Below are positions 29,008 through 39,549 of a stretch of 64,000 nt of DNA, in pieces. A program made the position numbers and the translations under genes. The notes below the pieces were generated by a model. It was not told the DNA's origin, did no database searches, and saw nothing but the letters and a program-made list of their open reading frames with translations. The stretch covers positions 62,001 through 126,000 of the forward strand of contig NZ_ALOU01000019.1 of NCBI RefSeq assembly GCF_000292345.1. Reading direction: 5' to 3'. Each line of letters starts with the position of its first letter. Position 1 is the stretch's first letter. Source of the DNA: Cupriavidus sp. BIS7. Lineage in GTDB: Bacteria; Pseudomonadota; Gammaproteobacteria; Burkholderiales; Burkholderiaceae.

Positions 29008-30300
29008 ATGAACCAGAACGCTTTCCAGCCCGTTATTCCGGGCCCGCTGCCGCGCCGTGTGTCGCGTCAGGCCAGCGTCGTGTGGGGTGACAACATTGTC
29101 ACGATCGGCGGAGGCGCGCCCGTGCGCGTGCAGTCGATGACGAATACCGATACCGTCGATGCCATTGGCACCGCCATCCAGATCAAGGAACTGGCGCGCG
29201 CAGGCTCGGAGATCGTTCGCATCACCGTGAACACGCCGGAAGCCGCTGCGGCAGTTCCGGCGATCCGCGAGCAGTTGGACCGCATGGGCGTGAACGTGCC
29301 GCTGGTGGGTGATTTCCACTACAACGGCCATACGCTGCTGCACGATTTTCCCGAGTGTGCGCAGGCGCTCTCGAAGTACCGGATCAATCCGGGCAACGTG
29401 GGCAAGGGCGCAAAGCGCGACAAGCAGTTCGCCGAGATGATCGAAATGGCGTGCCGCTACAACAAGCCGGTGCGCATTGGCGTGAACTGGGGCAGTCTCG
29501 ACCAGGACCTGCTCGCGCGCATCATGGACGAAAACGCCCAGCGCGCCGAGCCGTGGCCCGCGCAGAGCGTGATGGTCGAAGCGTTGATCACGTCGGCAAT
29601 CGAATCGGCGCAGAAGGCCGAGGAAATCGGCCTGCCGGGCAGCCAGATCATCCTGTCGTGCAAGGTTTCGCAGGTGCAGGAACTGATTGCGGTGTACCGC
29701 GAACTGGCTCGCCGTTGCGACTACGCGCTGCACCTGGGCCTGACCGAAGCCGGCATGGGCAGCAAGGGCATCGTGGCATCGACGGCTGCGCTGTCGGTGC
29801 TGCTGCAGGAAGGCATCGGCGACACGATCCGCATCTCGCTGACGCCGGAACCGGGCGCGCCGCGCGAGAAGGAAGTCTACGTTGGCCAGGAAATCCTGCA
29901 GACGATGGGCCTGCGCAACTTCACGCCGATGGTCATCGCCTGCCCAGGCTGCGGCCGCACCACGAGCACGACGTTCCAGGAACTGGCGGCGAGCATCCAG
30001 TCATACCTGCGCGAGCAGATGCCAGTCTGGAAGACAGAGTACCCCGGCGTGGAAGAGATGGATGTGGCCGTGATGGGCTGCATCGTCAATGGTCCGGGCG
30101 AAAGCAAGCATGCCAACATTGGCATTTCGCTGCCGGGTTCGGGCGAATCGCCGGCCGCGCCTGTGTTTGTCGATGGCGTCAAGGTGAAGACCCTGCGCGG
30201 CGAGAATATCGCCCAGGAATTCCAGGCGATCGTTGACGAGTACGTTCGCACGCACTACGGGCCGGGCGCAAAACAGGCAAAAGAGGAAGCGGTAGCCTGA
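29008..30300 (+). CDS. ispG: 4-hydroxy-3-methylbut-2-enyl diphosphate synthase (GcpE)
   Basis: 4Fe-4S enzyme of the MEP isoprenoid pathway converting MEcPP to HMBPP. 430 residues. The N-terminal barrel starts [17 protein letters not shown], the C-terminal iron-sulfur domain has [12 protein letters not shown] and [10 protein letters not shown] with the three cluster cysteines, and a beta-proteobacterial insert lies between. I chose ATG 29008 because AGGTGG lies 8 nt upstream; ATG 28987 is an alternative adding seven residues. Conserved operon position between rodZ and hisS. Confidence 0.95.
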   Translation: MNQNAFQPVIPGPLPRRVSRQASVVWGDNIVTIGGGAPVRVQSMTNTDTVDAIGTAIQIKELARAGSEIVRITVNTPEAAAAVPAIREQLDRMGVNVPLVGDFHYNGHTLLHDFPECAQALSKYRINPGNVGKGAKRDKQFAEMIEMACRYNKPVRIGVNWGSLDQDLLARIMDENAQRAEPWPAQSVMVEALITSAIESAQKAEEIGLPGSQIILSCKVSQVQELIAVYRELARRCDYALHLGLTEAGMGSKGIVASTAALSVLLQEGIGDTIRISLTPEPGAPREKEVYVGQEILQTMGLRNFTPMVIACPGCGRTTSTTFQELAASIQSYLREQMPVWKTEYPGVEEMDVAVMGCIVNGPGESKHANIGISLPGSGESPAAPVFVDGVKVKTLRGENIAQEFQAIVDEYVRTHYGPGAKQAKEEAVA

Positions 30301-30332
30301 TACACGGGCGTTATCGCAAAAACGATCAAGAC

Positions 30333-31673
30333 ATGAGCGAAGAGAAGACGAAGGCCGTCAAGGCACTGCAGGGCGTGAAGGGCATGAACGACATGCTGCC
30401 CACTGACGCCCCGCTGTGGGATATGTTCGAGAGCGCCGCGCGCAGCATGCTGCGGGCCTATGGCTACCAGCAAATCCGCACGCCGATCGTCGAGCATACC
30501 CAGCTGTTCGTGCGTGGCATCGGCGAAGTCACTGACATCGTCGAGAAGGAAATGTATTCCTTCACCGATTCACTGAACGGCGAGAACCTGACGCTGCGTC
30601 CGGAAGGCACCGCTGCGGCCGTGCGTTCCACGATCGAACACAACCTGCTGTACGACGGCCCCAAGCGCCTCTGGTACACGGGCCCGATGTTCCGCCACGA
30701 GCGTCCGCAGCGCGGCCGCTATCGCCAGTTCCATCAGCTTGGCGCCGAAGCACTTGGCTTTGCCGGCCCGGATGTCGATGCGGAAATCATCCTGATGTGC
30801 CAGCGGCTGTGGGACGATCTCGGGCTGGTCGGTGTCCGCCTCGAGCTGAATTCGCTGGGTCAGGCAGAAGAGCGCGCCGCGCACCGTGAGCAGCTCATCA
30901 AGTATCTGGAAGGCTTCCAGGACATCCTTGACGAGGACAGCAAGCGACGGCTGTACACGAATCCGCTGCGCGTGCTCGACACGAAGAACCCGGCGCTGCA
31001 GGAAATGGCCGCCAATGCGCCCAAGCTGATCGACTTCCTCGGTGAGGAATCGCTGGCGCACTTCGAAGGTGTTCAGAGGATCCTGCGCGCCAACAATATT
31101 CCGTACAAGATCAACCCGCGTCTGGTGCGCGGCCTGGACTACTACAACCTGACCGTGTTCGAGTGGATCACGGACAAGCTGGGCGCGCAGGGCACCATCG
31201 CCGGTGGCGGCCGCTACGACCCGCTGATCCAGCAGATGGGCGGCAAGCCTGCTCCGGCGTGTGGCTGGGCAATGGGCATCGAGCGGATTATCGAACTGAT
31301 CCGGGAAGAAAACCTGGTGCCCGAAACGCAGGGCTGCGACGTCTATATGGTCCATCAGGGCGAACTCGCAAGCGAGCAGTCGATGATTGCCGCGGAGCGT
31401 CTGCGAGACGCTGGCCTGGACGTGGTGCTGCATGCCACGCCGGATGGCAAGAGCGGAAGCTTCAAGTCGCAGATGAAGCGGGCCGACGCAAGTGGCGCAT
31501 CCTTTGCCGTTATCATTGGCGACGATGAAATCACCGCCGGCACGGTGCAGGTCAAGCAACTGCGTGGCGGCAATGCCGGGGAAGGCGGGCCGCAGGCCAG
31601 TGTGCCGGCCGAGCAGGTCGTCGAATTCATCATCGACGCGATGGTCGATGAGATCGAAGGCGACGAGCAATAA
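30333..31673 (+). CDS. hisS: histidyl-tRNA synthetase
   Basis: Class II aminoacyl-tRNA synthetase, 446 residues. Motif 2 is [21 protein letters not shown], the histidine-A loop is [13 protein letters not shown], and motif 3 is [12 protein letters not shown]. The C-terminal anticodon-binding domain begins near residue 335. It is co-directional with ispG (32 bp gap) and the YfgM-like gene. A paralogous regulatory protein, HisZ, is encoded at 39550. Confidence 0.97.
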   Translation: MSEEKTKAVKALQGVKGMNDMLPTDAPLWDMFESAARSMLRAYGYQQIRTPIVEHTQLFVRGIGEVTDIVEKEMYSFTDSLNGENLTLRPEGTAAAVRSTIEHNLLYDGPKRLWYTGPMFRHERPQRGRYRQFHQLGAEALGFAGPDVDAEIILMCQRLWDDLGLVGVRLELNSLGQAEERAAHREQLIKYLEGFQDILDEDSKRRLYTNPLRVLDTKNPALQEMAANAPKLIDFLGEESLAHFEGVQRILRANNIPYKINPRLVRGLDYYNLTVFEWITDKLGAQGTIAGGGRYDPLIQQMGGKPAPACGWAMGIERIIELIREENLVPETQGCDVYMVHQGELASEQSMIAAERLRDAGLDVVLHATPDGKSGSFKSQMKRADASGASFAVIIGDDEITAGTVQVKQLRGGNAGEGGPQASVPAEQVVEFIIDAMVDEIEGDEQ

Positions 31674-31756
31674 TCAGAATATCCATCACGGTATCACCCG
31701 GCCGCTGCTTCGGCGGTGGCCGGATATGTTCAACATAAGCGGGTAACTGCCTCGAC

Positions 31757-32389
31757 ATGGCTTACGATCTAGAAGAACAGGAACAGCTTGAGAGTCTCAA
31801 GGCCTGGTGGCAACAGTACGGTAACGCCGTCACCTGGGCGCTGATTGTCATCTTGCTCGCATTTGCGGCCTGGAGCGGCTGGAGCTATTGGCAACGCGTG
31901 CAGGCGCGCGATGCCGCGCAGCTGTACGAGCAGGTCACGAAGGCCGCGGAAAGCCGCGATGCGGATCGCGTCAAGCGCGCCGCCACCGACCTTGAAGACA
32001 AGTTCGGCCGAACCGCGTATGGCCCGATGAGTGCGCTGGTTGCTGCCAAGGTGCTCTACGATGCCGGCGACCTGGCTGGTGCCAAGACCCAGCTCCAATG
32101 GGCGATCGATCATGGCGGCGACGACTACGCACCGCTGGCGCGTGTGCGCCTGGCTGGTGTGCTGCTCGACGAAAAAGCCTATGACCAGGGCCTCGCGCTG
32201 CTCAAGGACGAGCCCGCCGCACCGTACCAGGCGCTGTATGCGGATCGCCGCGGGGATCTGCTGGCCGCGCAGGACAAGCGCGACGAAGCGCGCAGCGCGT
32301 ATCGCACGGCGCTTGACAAACTCGGCAGCGGGGAAGCGGCGATGCGCCAGATCATCCAGTTCAAACTCGACGCGCTGGGCACGGCCTGA
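31757..32389 (+). CDS. YfgM-like TPR periplasmic protein
   Basis: 210 residues: a short cytoplasmic N-terminus (AYDLEEQEQLESLKAWW), one transmembrane segment (AVTWALIVILLAFAAWSGWSYW), then tetratricopeptide-like helices. This is the YfgM/DUF2133 family, an ancillary SecYEG/PpiD-linked chaperone. It lies between hisS and bamB as in many proteobacteria. Confidence 0.9.
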   Translation: MAYDLEEQEQLESLKAWWQQYGNAVTWALIVILLAFAAWSGWSYWQRVQARDAAQLYEQVTKAAESRDADRVKRAATDLEDKFGRTAYGPMSALVAAKVLYDAGDLAGAKTQLQWAIDHGGDDYAPLARVRLAGVLLDEKAYDQGLALLKDEPAAPYQALYADRRGDLLAAQDKRDEARSAYRTALDKLGSGEAAMRQIIQFKLDALGTA

Positions 32390-32422
32390 GCGGCCCCAGT
32401 TCCTCAATAAGGATCGCACCGT

Positions 32423-33574
32423 ATGACGTCATTGCTTCGCGCAGCCGCCTCCCGCACGATTGTTGCGGGTACCTGCCTCGGCCTGCTGGCGGGCTGCTCG
32501 CTGTTCAGCAAGGAAAACAAGCATCCGCCCACGGAACTGCAGCCGATTGCCGCGACGCTGTCGGTCAAGCAGGCCTGGAAGGCCGACGTGGGCAAGAGCG
32601 GCCCGTATGTGATGGCGCCGGTGGCTTCGGGCAACACGGTCTATGTGTCGTCGAAAGGCGGCACGGTGCTCGCACTCGACGGGGCAACCGGCCAGCCGCG
32701 CTGGAAGGCGAAGACCGATCTGGACCTGACCTCGGGCCCCGGCACCGATGGTACGGTCACGGCAGTGGCGGGTGAAAAGGGCGCGATCTACGCGTTCGAC
32801 GGCAGCGGCAAGCAGATCTGGAAGAAGCAGGTCAACGGCGAGGTGCTGTCGGCCCCGCTGGTTGGCAGTGGCCTCGTGGTGGTGCGTACCACGGACACGC
32901 GCCTGATCGGCCTCGATGCGATGACCGGCGAGCGCCGCTGGATCTATCAGCGCACGCAGACGCCGCTGAACCTGCGCGCTGCCATGGGCATGGTGTTCGC
33001 CGGCGACGGCATCGTCACCGGGTTCCCGGGCGGCAAGCTCGGCGTGCTGGCACCGTCCAATGGCGCGCTTCGCTGGGAAAGCACTGTGTCGTACCCGAAG
33101 GGCGTTTCCGAGATCGAGCGTCTGAATGACGTGACCGGCATGCCGGCGGTCTATGGCCGCCAGGTGTGCGCCACGACGTTCCAGGGCCGCGTGTCGTGCC
33201 TGGAACTGGCCAACGGCCAGCCCCAGTGGGGCAAGGATTTTTCCTCGCCTACTGGTCTCACGCAGGATGAGACGTCACTGTTCGCCAGCGACGAAACATC
33301 GGCCGTGTATTCGTTCGATCGCCAGAACGGCAATGAGCGCTGGAAGAATACTGACCTGCGCTATCGCGGTCTTGGCGCGCCGCTGGCGGTGGGCCGCTCG
33401 GTGGTGGTGGGCGACTACGAAGGCTATGTCCACTTCCTGTCGCGCGAGGATGGCAAGATCCTGGCCCGCATGAAGACCGATGGCAGCGCAGTTGCCGCGG
33501 CGCCGGTCATGGCAGGGCAGACGCTGGTCGTACAGACCCGCGATGGTGATATCTACGGCTTTGTGCCGGACTGA
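32423..33574 (+). CDS. bamB: outer membrane assembly lipoprotein BamB
   Basis: Lipoprotein of the BAM complex that folds outer-membrane beta-barrels. 383 residues. The lipobox is LLAGC (Cys near residue 28). The mature protein is an eight-bladed beta-propeller with repeated blade motifs such as [18 protein letters not shown] and [17 protein letters not shown]. It sits between the YfgM-like gene and der, the classical order. Confidence 0.96.
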   Translation: MTSLLRAAASRTIVAGTCLGLLAGCSLFSKENKHPPTELQPIAATLSVKQAWKADVGKSGPYVMAPVASGNTVYVSSKGGTVLALDGATGQPRWKAKTDLDLTSGPGTDGTVTAVAGEKGAIYAFDGSGKQIWKKQVNGEVLSAPLVGSGLVVVRTTDTRLIGLDAMTGERRWIYQRTQTPLNLRAAMGMVFAGDGIVTGFPGGKLGVLAPSNGALRWESTVSYPKGVSEIERLNDVTGMPAVYGRQVCATTFQGRVSCLELANGQPQWGKDFSSPTGLTQDETSLFASDETSAVYSFDRQNGNERWKNTDLRYRGLGAPLAVGRSVVVGDYEGYVHFLSREDGKILARMKTDGSAVAAAPVMAGQTLVVQTRDGDIYGFVPD

Positions 33575-33806
33575 TCGCCAGCGCACGTAACGCACGCAAG
33601 GTCGCCCGTGCCCCTGTCGCACGGGAGGCCTCAATCCGGTAGCATGATCCCTGGTCGTGCCAGCAACTGCGGAAGAGGAGCCCGAGGCTCCAGTTCCGCC
33701 GACAGGAAAAGCGGCCAGCCGTGCGAGAGCACGGCGGTTGTCGGATCAACATGACTCCGGAACTGCTGGGGGACGGCGCAAGCCGCCCCCTGTTTCCGTT
33801 TATTGC

Positions 33807-35150
33807 ATGAAACCAGTTATCGCACTCGTCGGCCGTCCCAATGTGGGCAAGTCGACGCTATTCAATCGCATGACCCGCTCGCGCGACGCACTTGTCGCCG
33901 ACCTGCCGGGCCTGACGCGGGACCGCCATTACGGCGAGGGCCGTATTGGCGATCGTCCATTCATCGTCATTGACACGGGGGGCTTCGAGCCCGTGGCCAA
34001 GGACGGCATCGTTGCCGAAATGGCGAAGCAGACGCGCCAGGCCGTGGTGGAAGCGGACGTCGTGATTTTCCTCGTCGATGGCCGTCTGGGCCTTGCGCCG
34101 CAGGACCGTGTCATTGCCGACTACCTGCGCAAGACCGGCCGCCGCGTGATGCTGGCAGTCAACAAGGCCGAAGGCATGAAATACACCGCAGTGGCGGCGG
34201 ATTTCTATGAACTCGGCATGGGTGATCCGTACGCGATCTCGTCGACACACGGCGACGGCGTGAGCGAACTCGTCGACGAGGCGCTCGACCTCGCCGTTCA
34301 GGAGCGTCCGGAACTGGCCGAACAGGAAGATGGCGGCCAGCGCGGCACCAAGATCGCCATCGTGGGGCGTCCGAACGTCGGCAAGTCTACGCTCGTGAAC
34401 ACCCTGATCGGCGAAGAGCGCGTGATCGCGTTCGACATGCCGGGCACCACGCGGGACGCCATCTATGTGGAGTTCGAGCGTGGTGGCAAGCCGTACACCC
34501 TGATCGACACGGCCGGGCTGCGCAAACGCGGCAAGGTGTTCGAGGCGATCGAGAAATTCTCGGTGGTCAAGACGCTGCAATCGATCGCGGATGCCAACGT
34601 GGTCGTGCTGCTGCTGGACGCCCAGCAAGATATTTCCGAGCAGGATGCCCATATCGCCGGGTTTATCGTCGAGTCGGGCAGGGCGCTCGTGGTCGGCGTG
34701 AACAAGTGGGATGGCCTCGACGGTCACTCGCGCGACCGCGTCAAGCACGATCTGGAGCGCAAGCTGCAGTTCCTGAACTTCGCGAACTTCCACTTTGTGT
34801 CAGCGCGCGAGAGCACCGGCATCGGCGCGCTGCTGCGCTCGGTCGATGACGCGTACGCCGCAGCGATGGTCAAGCTCCCGACGCCGCAGCTTACGCGCGT
34901 GCTGAGTGAAGCGGTGGAGTTCCAGCAGCCAAAGCGCGTGGGCATGTCGCGCCCGAAATTGCGCTATGCGCACCAGGGTGGTTCGAATCCGCCGATCATC
35001 GTGGTGCACGGCAATGCGCTGTCAGGGGTGACCGAAGCGTACCGGCGTTACCTCGAAAACCGCTTCCGGACGGCCTTCAAGCTCAAGGGAACACCGCTGC
35101 GCATCGAATTTCGTACGAACAAAAACCCGTACGCCGAATCGAAGGATTGA
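33807..35150 (+). CDS. der: ribosome-biogenesis GTPase Der (EngA)
   Basis: Double-G-domain GTPase acting in 50S subunit assembly. 447 residues. The first P-loop GRPNVGKST is at residues 8-16 with DTGGFEP and NKAEG; the second P-loop GRPNVGKST is near residue 185 with DTAGLRKR and NKWDG. The C-terminal KH-like domain ends the protein. ATG 33807 gives the canonical [14 protein letters not shown]; the longer frame from 33657 has no support. The 232-bp gap after bamB holds no clear gene. Confidence 0.97.
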   Translation: MKPVIALVGRPNVGKSTLFNRMTRSRDALVADLPGLTRDRHYGEGRIGDRPFIVIDTGGFEPVAKDGIVAEMAKQTRQAVVEADVVIFLVDGRLGLAPQDRVIADYLRKTGRRVMLAVNKAEGMKYTAVAADFYELGMGDPYAISSTHGDGVSELVDEALDLAVQERPELAEQEDGGQRGTKIAIVGRPNVGKSTLVNTLIGEERVIAFDMPGTTRDAIYVEFERGGKPYTLIDTAGLRKRGKVFEAIEKFSVVKTLQSIADANVVVLLLDAQQDISEQDAHIAGFIVESGRALVVGVNKWDGLDGHSRDRVKHDLERKLQFLNFANFHFVSARESTGIGALLRSVDDAYAAAMVKLPTPQLTRVLSEAVEFQQPKRVGMSRPKLRYAHQGGSNPPIIVVHGNALSGVTEAYRRYLENRFRTAFKLKGTPLRIEFRTNKNPYAESKD

Positions 35151-35361
35151 GCCGGGCAAGCGGCATTCCTGGCGGCCAAGTTTCGTTTGCGTTCGTTTGG
35201 AACTGCAGCTAAATTCACGGTAGCGGGGGAAACCCTGCACGTTGATGCCAGCTTGGTACCGTTTTTTGACTTTTTTCCGGCGCGATCTTGCGCCAACTGA
35301 CTTGAACCGGGGATTTTCGTCCCCATGATCTACCACTAAATCTATAAATTTGGAGTGTGCC

Positions 35362-35601
35362 ATGAGCAACAAAGGGCAATTGCTACAAGACCCGTTCCTG
35401 AACGCGCTGCGCAAAGAGCACGTGCCGGTTTCCATCTACCTCGTCAATGGCATCAAGCTGCAAGGCAATATCGAGTCGTTCGATCAGTACGTGGTCCTGC
35501 TGCGCAACACCGTGACGCAGATGGTCTACAAGCATGCGATTTCCACCGTCGTGCCCGCGCGCGCCGTCAATTTCCGCGTGGATGACGCTTCCGAGAGCTG
35601 A
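35362..35601 (+). CDS. hfq: RNA chaperone Hfq
   Basis: Sm-like hexamer that matches small RNAs with mRNA targets. 79 residues. The N-terminus [20 protein letters not shown], Sm1 core [14 protein letters not shown] and Sm2 [12 protein letters not shown] are all conserved. RBS TTGGAG precedes ATG 35362. It is preceded by 211 bp with no gene and followed by hflX in the usual order. After the stop, a CGGCCGCA/TGCGGCCG hairpin (35620-35641) without a T-run may be a processing or attenuation site. Confidence 0.97.
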   Translation: MSNKGQLLQDPFLNALRKEHVPVSIYLVNGIKLQGNIESFDQYVVLLRNTVTQMVYKHAISTVVPARAVNFRVDDASES

Positions 35602-35827
35602 TCTTTCCTCTCCCGCCGGCGGCCGCATCAGTGTGCGGCCGTCGTGCTGCGTGTCCCGGCTCACGGGCCGTCCTCCTCGTCCTGAACGGACGAAACCATC
35701 CGCCGCCTCCCGATCGCAATCCCGCACGACCCCGAGCCACTCGGCATCAGGGCGCGACAGGCAGCATTGCCAGCGCGGTCAGATCTAGTCTTAACAACGA
35801 ATCCTCCGGCGCTTCGCGTCCTCCCGC

Positions 35828-37051
35828 TTGCAACCCAGAGCCACCTCCCAGACCGAACCGAGCCGCGCCATCCTTGTGGGCGTCGATTTCGGCAAGCATG
35901 ATTTTCAGGAAAGCCTGTCCGAACTGGCGCTGCTGACCAGCACGGCTGGTTCGCTGCCTGTTCACACGCTGACGGGCAAGCGTTCGCGTCCGGACCCGGC
36001 ACTGTTTATTGGTTCGGGCAAGGCGGAGGAACTTCGCCAGGCGGCGGATGCGCTGGACGCTGACGTGGTGGTGTTCAACCACGCGCTGAGTCCGGCTCAG
36101 CAGCGTAACCTCGAGCGCTTCCTGAATCGTCATGTGATCGATCGAACGGGCCTGATTCTCGATATCTTCGGCCAGCGTGCGCAGAGTCACGTGGGCAAGG
36201 TTCAGGTGGAACTGGCGCAGGTGCAATACCAGGCGTCACGTCTGGTTCGCGCGTGGAGCCACCTGGAGCGGCAGAAGGGCGGTATCGGCATGCGCGGCGG
36301 CCCGGGCGAGCGCCAGCTCGAACTTGACCGCCGGATGCTTGATGACCGCGCCAAGCGGCTCAAGGCCGATCTGGCGCGCTTGCAGCGCCAGCACCATACG
36401 CAACGACGTGCACGCGCGCGCAACGATACGCTGAGCATTTCGCTCGTCGGCTACACCAACGCTGGCAAATCGACGCTGTTCAACGCATTGACCAAGGCGC
36501 GCGCCTACGCGGCGGACCAATTGTTCGCCACGCTCGACACCACGTCGCGCCGCCTGTTTCTCGACGGCCTCGGCAATGTGGTGCTGTCGGATACGGTCGG
36601 CTTCATCCGTGACCTGCCGACGCAGCTCGTGGCGGCGTTTCGTGCCACGCTCGATGAAACCGTCCATGCCGACCTGCTACTGCACGTCGTCGACGCATCG
36701 AGCCCGGTGCGCCACGAGCAGATCGAGCAGGTCAATCGCGTGCTTGCCGAGATCGACGCGTCCGACATCCCGCAGATCGTGGTGATGAACAAGATCGATG
36801 CCGCGCCCGAACTGCTGGAACTGGGCCCGCGCGTCGAGCGCAACGAGGATGGGGTGCCGACGCGCGTGTTCCTGTCTGCCCGCGACGGGCTTGGCCTGGA
36901 CGGCCTGCGCGAGTCGATCGTGGAGGTGGCGCAGTGGCTGGCGTCGCAGCCCGACGAGCCAGCGCCTTACGATCCACGCCTCGACGGCCTCGCGGCCCCA
37001 TCGGATAGCGATCCGTGGGATGCCGATGACGAGCCAGAGGTGCGTCACTGA
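35828..37051 (+). CDS. hflX: ribosome-associated GTPase HflX
   Basis: GTPase that splits stalled or hibernating 70S ribosomes. 407 residues. The N-terminal HflX domain includes GSGKAEELRQAADALDADVV and GGPGERQLELDRR; the G-domain has G1 VGYTNAGKSTLFNAL, G3 DTVGFIRDLP and G4 NKID. Start TTG 35828 is the earliest possible because an in-frame TAA lies 12 codons upstream with no ATG or GTG between. It lies in the hfq-hflX-hflK-hflC order. Confidence 0.95.
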   Translation: MQPRATSQTEPSRAILVGVDFGKHDFQESLSELALLTSTAGSLPVHTLTGKRSRPDPALFIGSGKAEELRQAADALDADVVVFNHALSPAQQRNLERFLNRHVIDRTGLILDIFGQRAQSHVGKVQVELAQVQYQASRLVRAWSHLERQKGGIGMRGGPGERQLELDRRMLDDRAKRLKADLARLQRQHHTQRRARARNDTLSISLVGYTNAGKSTLFNALTKARAYAADQLFATLDTTSRRLFLDGLGNVVLSDTVGFIRDLPTQLVAAFRATLDETVHADLLLHVVDASSPVRHEQIEQVNRVLAEIDASDIPQIVVMNKIDAAPELLELGPRVERNEDGVPTRVFLSARDGLGLDGLRESIVEVAQWLASQPDEPAPYDPRLDGLAAPSDSDPWDADDEPEVRH

Positions 37052-37126
37052 GGCGAATCTGATCGTCATTAGACGAGATTCACAGCCTGATTGGGCATTT
37101 TGAGCAAAAGTGATCGAGATGGCTGC

Positions 37127-37132
37127 TAGAAT
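37127..37132 (+). promoter_or_regulatory. candidate hflK -10 box
   Basis: TAGAAT 35 bp before the hflK ATG; the upstream -35 is not convincing. Confidence 0.35.
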
Positions 37133-37167
37133 CCCCCTGTTCCAAACTTCCCGGACCCGTGCTCTTC

Positions 37168-38514
37168 ATGCCCCTGTTCCCTCGGAATCCTGACTCGCAC
37201 ATCGTGCCAGGCAGCCGCGCCCTGCGGTTTGCGCGCTGGCCGCGCCTGCGCGCCATCTTGTCGCTGAATGACCCCCGCTGGGGCCGTAACGGACAGGACG
37301 ATGAAGACAAGGACAACAGCCGCCAGCAGAATCAGCGCCCGCAGGATGGCCCGCCCGACCTCGATGAGCTCTGGCGCGATTTCAACCGCCGCCTGAACGG
37401 CCTGCTTGGCCGCAAGGAAAACGGCGGCGGCGGGCAGGGTTTCGGCACGGGCCAGCGCCCGTCCGGCAAGGGCTCCAATGTCGGCATCGGCGTGATCATC
37501 GCGGCGGTGATCGGTATCTGGCTTGCCAGTGGCTTCTTCATGGTGCAGGAAGGGCAGACTGCGGTGATCCTGCAGTTCGGCAAGTTCAAGTACTCGACGG
37601 GCCCCGGCATCAACTGGCGCATGCCCTGGCCGATCCAGTCGGCCGAGGTGGTGAACCTGTCGGCAGTGCGTTCGGTGGAAGTGGGCCGTGCCATGTCGAT
37701 CAAGGACAGCAACCTCAAGGACTCGTCGATGCTGACGCAGGACGAGAACATCATCGATGTCCGTTTCACGGTCCAGTACGACATTCAGGACGCCAGCGAT
37801 TTCCTGTTCTACAACAAGACCGACCGCGGCGGTGACGAGGAACTCGTGACCCAGGCCGCGGAGACCTCGGTGCGCGAGATTGTTGGCCGCAACAAGATGG
37901 ACGCGGTGCTCTACGAGAACCGCGAGCAAATCGCGCAGTCGCTGGCCAAGTCGATCCAGTCGATCCTCTCGGCCTACAAGACCGGCATCCGCGTGATTTC
38001 GGTCAACGTGCAGAGCGTGCAGCCGCCCGAGCAGGTGCAGGCCGCGTTCGACGACGTGAACAAGGCCAGCCAGGATCGCGAGCGCGCGATCAGTGAAGGC
38101 CAGGCCTACGCGAATGACGTGATTCCGCGCGCCAAGGGTACGGCCGCGCGCCTGAAGGAGGAGTCCGAAGCCTATCGCGCCCGCGTGGTCGCGCAGGCCG
38201 AGGGCGATTCAGCACGCTTCCGCTCGGTGCAGGCCGAGTACGCCAAGGCGCCGCAGGTCACGCGTGACCGCATCTATCTGGAGACCATGCAGCAGATCTA
38301 CGCCAATTCGAACAAGATCCTCGTTGACGCCAAGTCGGGCAACAACCTGCTGTACCTGCCGCTGGACAAGCTGATGTCGCAGGTGCAAGGCACGTCGTCC
38401 GCCACGTCGCAGACGGTTGCGCCGGGTACGAATGCGCCGCCGGTGCCAGACGCGTCCACGCCGGACATTCGCTCGCGCGAGTCGATGCGCAGCCGTGACC
38501 GCGACACGCGCTGA
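37168..38514 (+). CDS. hflK: FtsH protease modulator HflK
   Basis: SPFH/prohibitin membrane protein that forms a cage with HflC around FtsH. 448 residues. A Gly/Arg/Asn-rich N-terminus precedes one transmembrane helix near residue 115 (VGIGVIIAAVIGIWLASGFF), then the SPFH domain and a long coiled coil (KASQDRERAISEGQAYAND). The C-terminus is Pro/Ser-rich. ATG 37168 is chosen over GTG 37159. hflC follows 11 bp after its stop. Confidence 0.95.
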   Translation: MPLFPRNPDSHIVPGSRALRFARWPRLRAILSLNDPRWGRNGQDDEDKDNSRQQNQRPQDGPPDLDELWRDFNRRLNGLLGRKENGGGGQGFGTGQRPSGKGSNVGIGVIIAAVIGIWLASGFFMVQEGQTAVILQFGKFKYSTGPGINWRMPWPIQSAEVVNLSAVRSVEVGRAMSIKDSNLKDSSMLTQDENIIDVRFTVQYDIQDASDFLFYNKTDRGGDEELVTQAAETSVREIVGRNKMDAVLYENREQIAQSLAKSIQSILSAYKTGIRVISVNVQSVQPPEQVQAAFDDVNKASQDRERAISEGQAYANDVIPRAKGTAARLKEESEAYRARVVAQAEGDSARFRSVQAEYAKAPQVTRDRIYLETMQQIYANSNKILVDAKSGNNLLYLPLDKLMSQVQGTSSATSQTVAPGTNAPPVPDASTPDIRSRESMRSRDRDTR

Positions 38515-38525
38515 GGAGACCCGTC

Positions 38526-39428
38526 ATGAACCGACTGATTTCCTTTGCAATTGGCCTGTTTGTCCTGCTGGCCGTCGTGTCGTCGATGCTGTTCGTGGTC
38601 GACCAGCGCCAGTATGCCGTGGTGTTCGCGTTTGGCGAGATCAAGCAGGTCGTGCGTGAGCCCGGCCTCCATTTCAAGCTGCCGCCTCCGCTGCAGAACG
38701 TGATGTTCATGGACCGCCGCCTGCAGACCATTGACGTGGCCGCCAACGAACGTTTCCTGACCGCCGAAAAGAAGTCGATGGTGGTGGACTGGTTCGTCAA
38801 ATGGCGCATCACCGATCCGCGCAAGTTCTTCGTCGCCTTCGGCGGCAACGTGCGTGGCGCGCAGGACCGCATGACACAGCGTATCGATTCCGTGGCGCGC
38901 GAGGAGTTCGGCAAGCGCACCGTGGCCGATGTCGTGGCGGGCGAGCGTGAGAAGGTCATGCAGAATATCCGCGCCGGCATGAGCGAGTACGCGCAGTCCG
39001 TGGGCGTGGAGATTATCGATGTGCGCCTGAAGCGCGTGGACCTGCTGCCTGCCATCAGCGAGTCGGTCTATCGCCGCATGGAGGCCGAACGCAAGCGCGT
39101 GGCCAACGAACTGCGTTCGACGGGCGCCGCGGAAGGTGAGAAAATCCGCGCCGACGCAGATCGCCAGCGTGAAGTGGTGCTGGCGGAGGCCTACCGCGAC
39201 GCGCAGGTGGTCAAGGGCGAGGGCGATGCCAAGGCCTCGCAGATCTACGCCGAATCGTTCGGCAAGGATCCGAGCTTCGCGCAGTTCTGGCGCAGCATGG
39301 AGGCCTACCGGAACACGTTCCGTGACAAGGGCAACGTAATGGTGCTGGAGCCCAATTCGGACTTCTTCCGCTATATGCGTTCGCCCAACGGCGGCGCTGC
39401 GCCGGCTGCCTCGGGCGGCAAGAAGTAG
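38526..39428 (+). CDS. hflC: FtsH protease modulator HflC
   Basis: Partner of HflK, 300 residues. N-terminal membrane anchor (LISFAIGLFVLLAVVSSMLFVV), SPFH domain starting VDQRQYAVVFAFGEIKQVV, and the coiled coil TGAAEGEKIRADADRQREVV. The C-terminus ends in Gly/Ala/Lys. An RBS (GAGGAG) precedes the ATG. A DUF2065 gene often follows in relatives, but here there is only a terminator-like hairpin before hisZ. Confidence 0.96.
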   Translation: MNRLISFAIGLFVLLAVVSSMLFVVDQRQYAVVFAFGEIKQVVREPGLHFKLPPPLQNVMFMDRRLQTIDVAANERFLTAEKKSMVVDWFVKWRITDPRKFFVAFGGNVRGAQDRMTQRIDSVAREEFGKRTVADVVAGEREKVMQNIRAGMSEYAQSVGVEIIDVRLKRVDLLPAISESVYRRMEAERKRVANELRSTGAAEGEKIRADADRQREVVLAEAYRDAQVVKGEGDAKASQIYAESFGKDPSFAQFWRSMEAYRNTFRDKGNVMVLEPNSDFFRYMRSPNGGAAPAASGGKK

Positions 39429-39470
39429 CGCGGATGGCGCCTCAGGCGCCTGACTGCGAGAAGCGACCGA

Positions 39471-39493
39471 ACCCCGGGCTTTCCGGGGTTTTG
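39471..39493 (+). terminator. weak intrinsic terminator after hflC
   Basis: Stem AACCCCGG/CCGGGGTT with a short loop, followed by only about four T. It lies about 40 bp after the hflC stop, and hisZ starts 57 bp later. Confidence 0.55.
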
Positions 39494-39549
39494 TCCGGCT
39501 GGAGGGCGCGAACCGCTCCGGCCCCTGTTTTTGATAGAAGAGATTCCCC

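Noticed and set aside
39429..39549. DUF2065 small gene after hflC
   Set aside because: The 120-bp gap holds only a palindrome and a terminator-like hairpin, with no ORF with hydrophobic segments.
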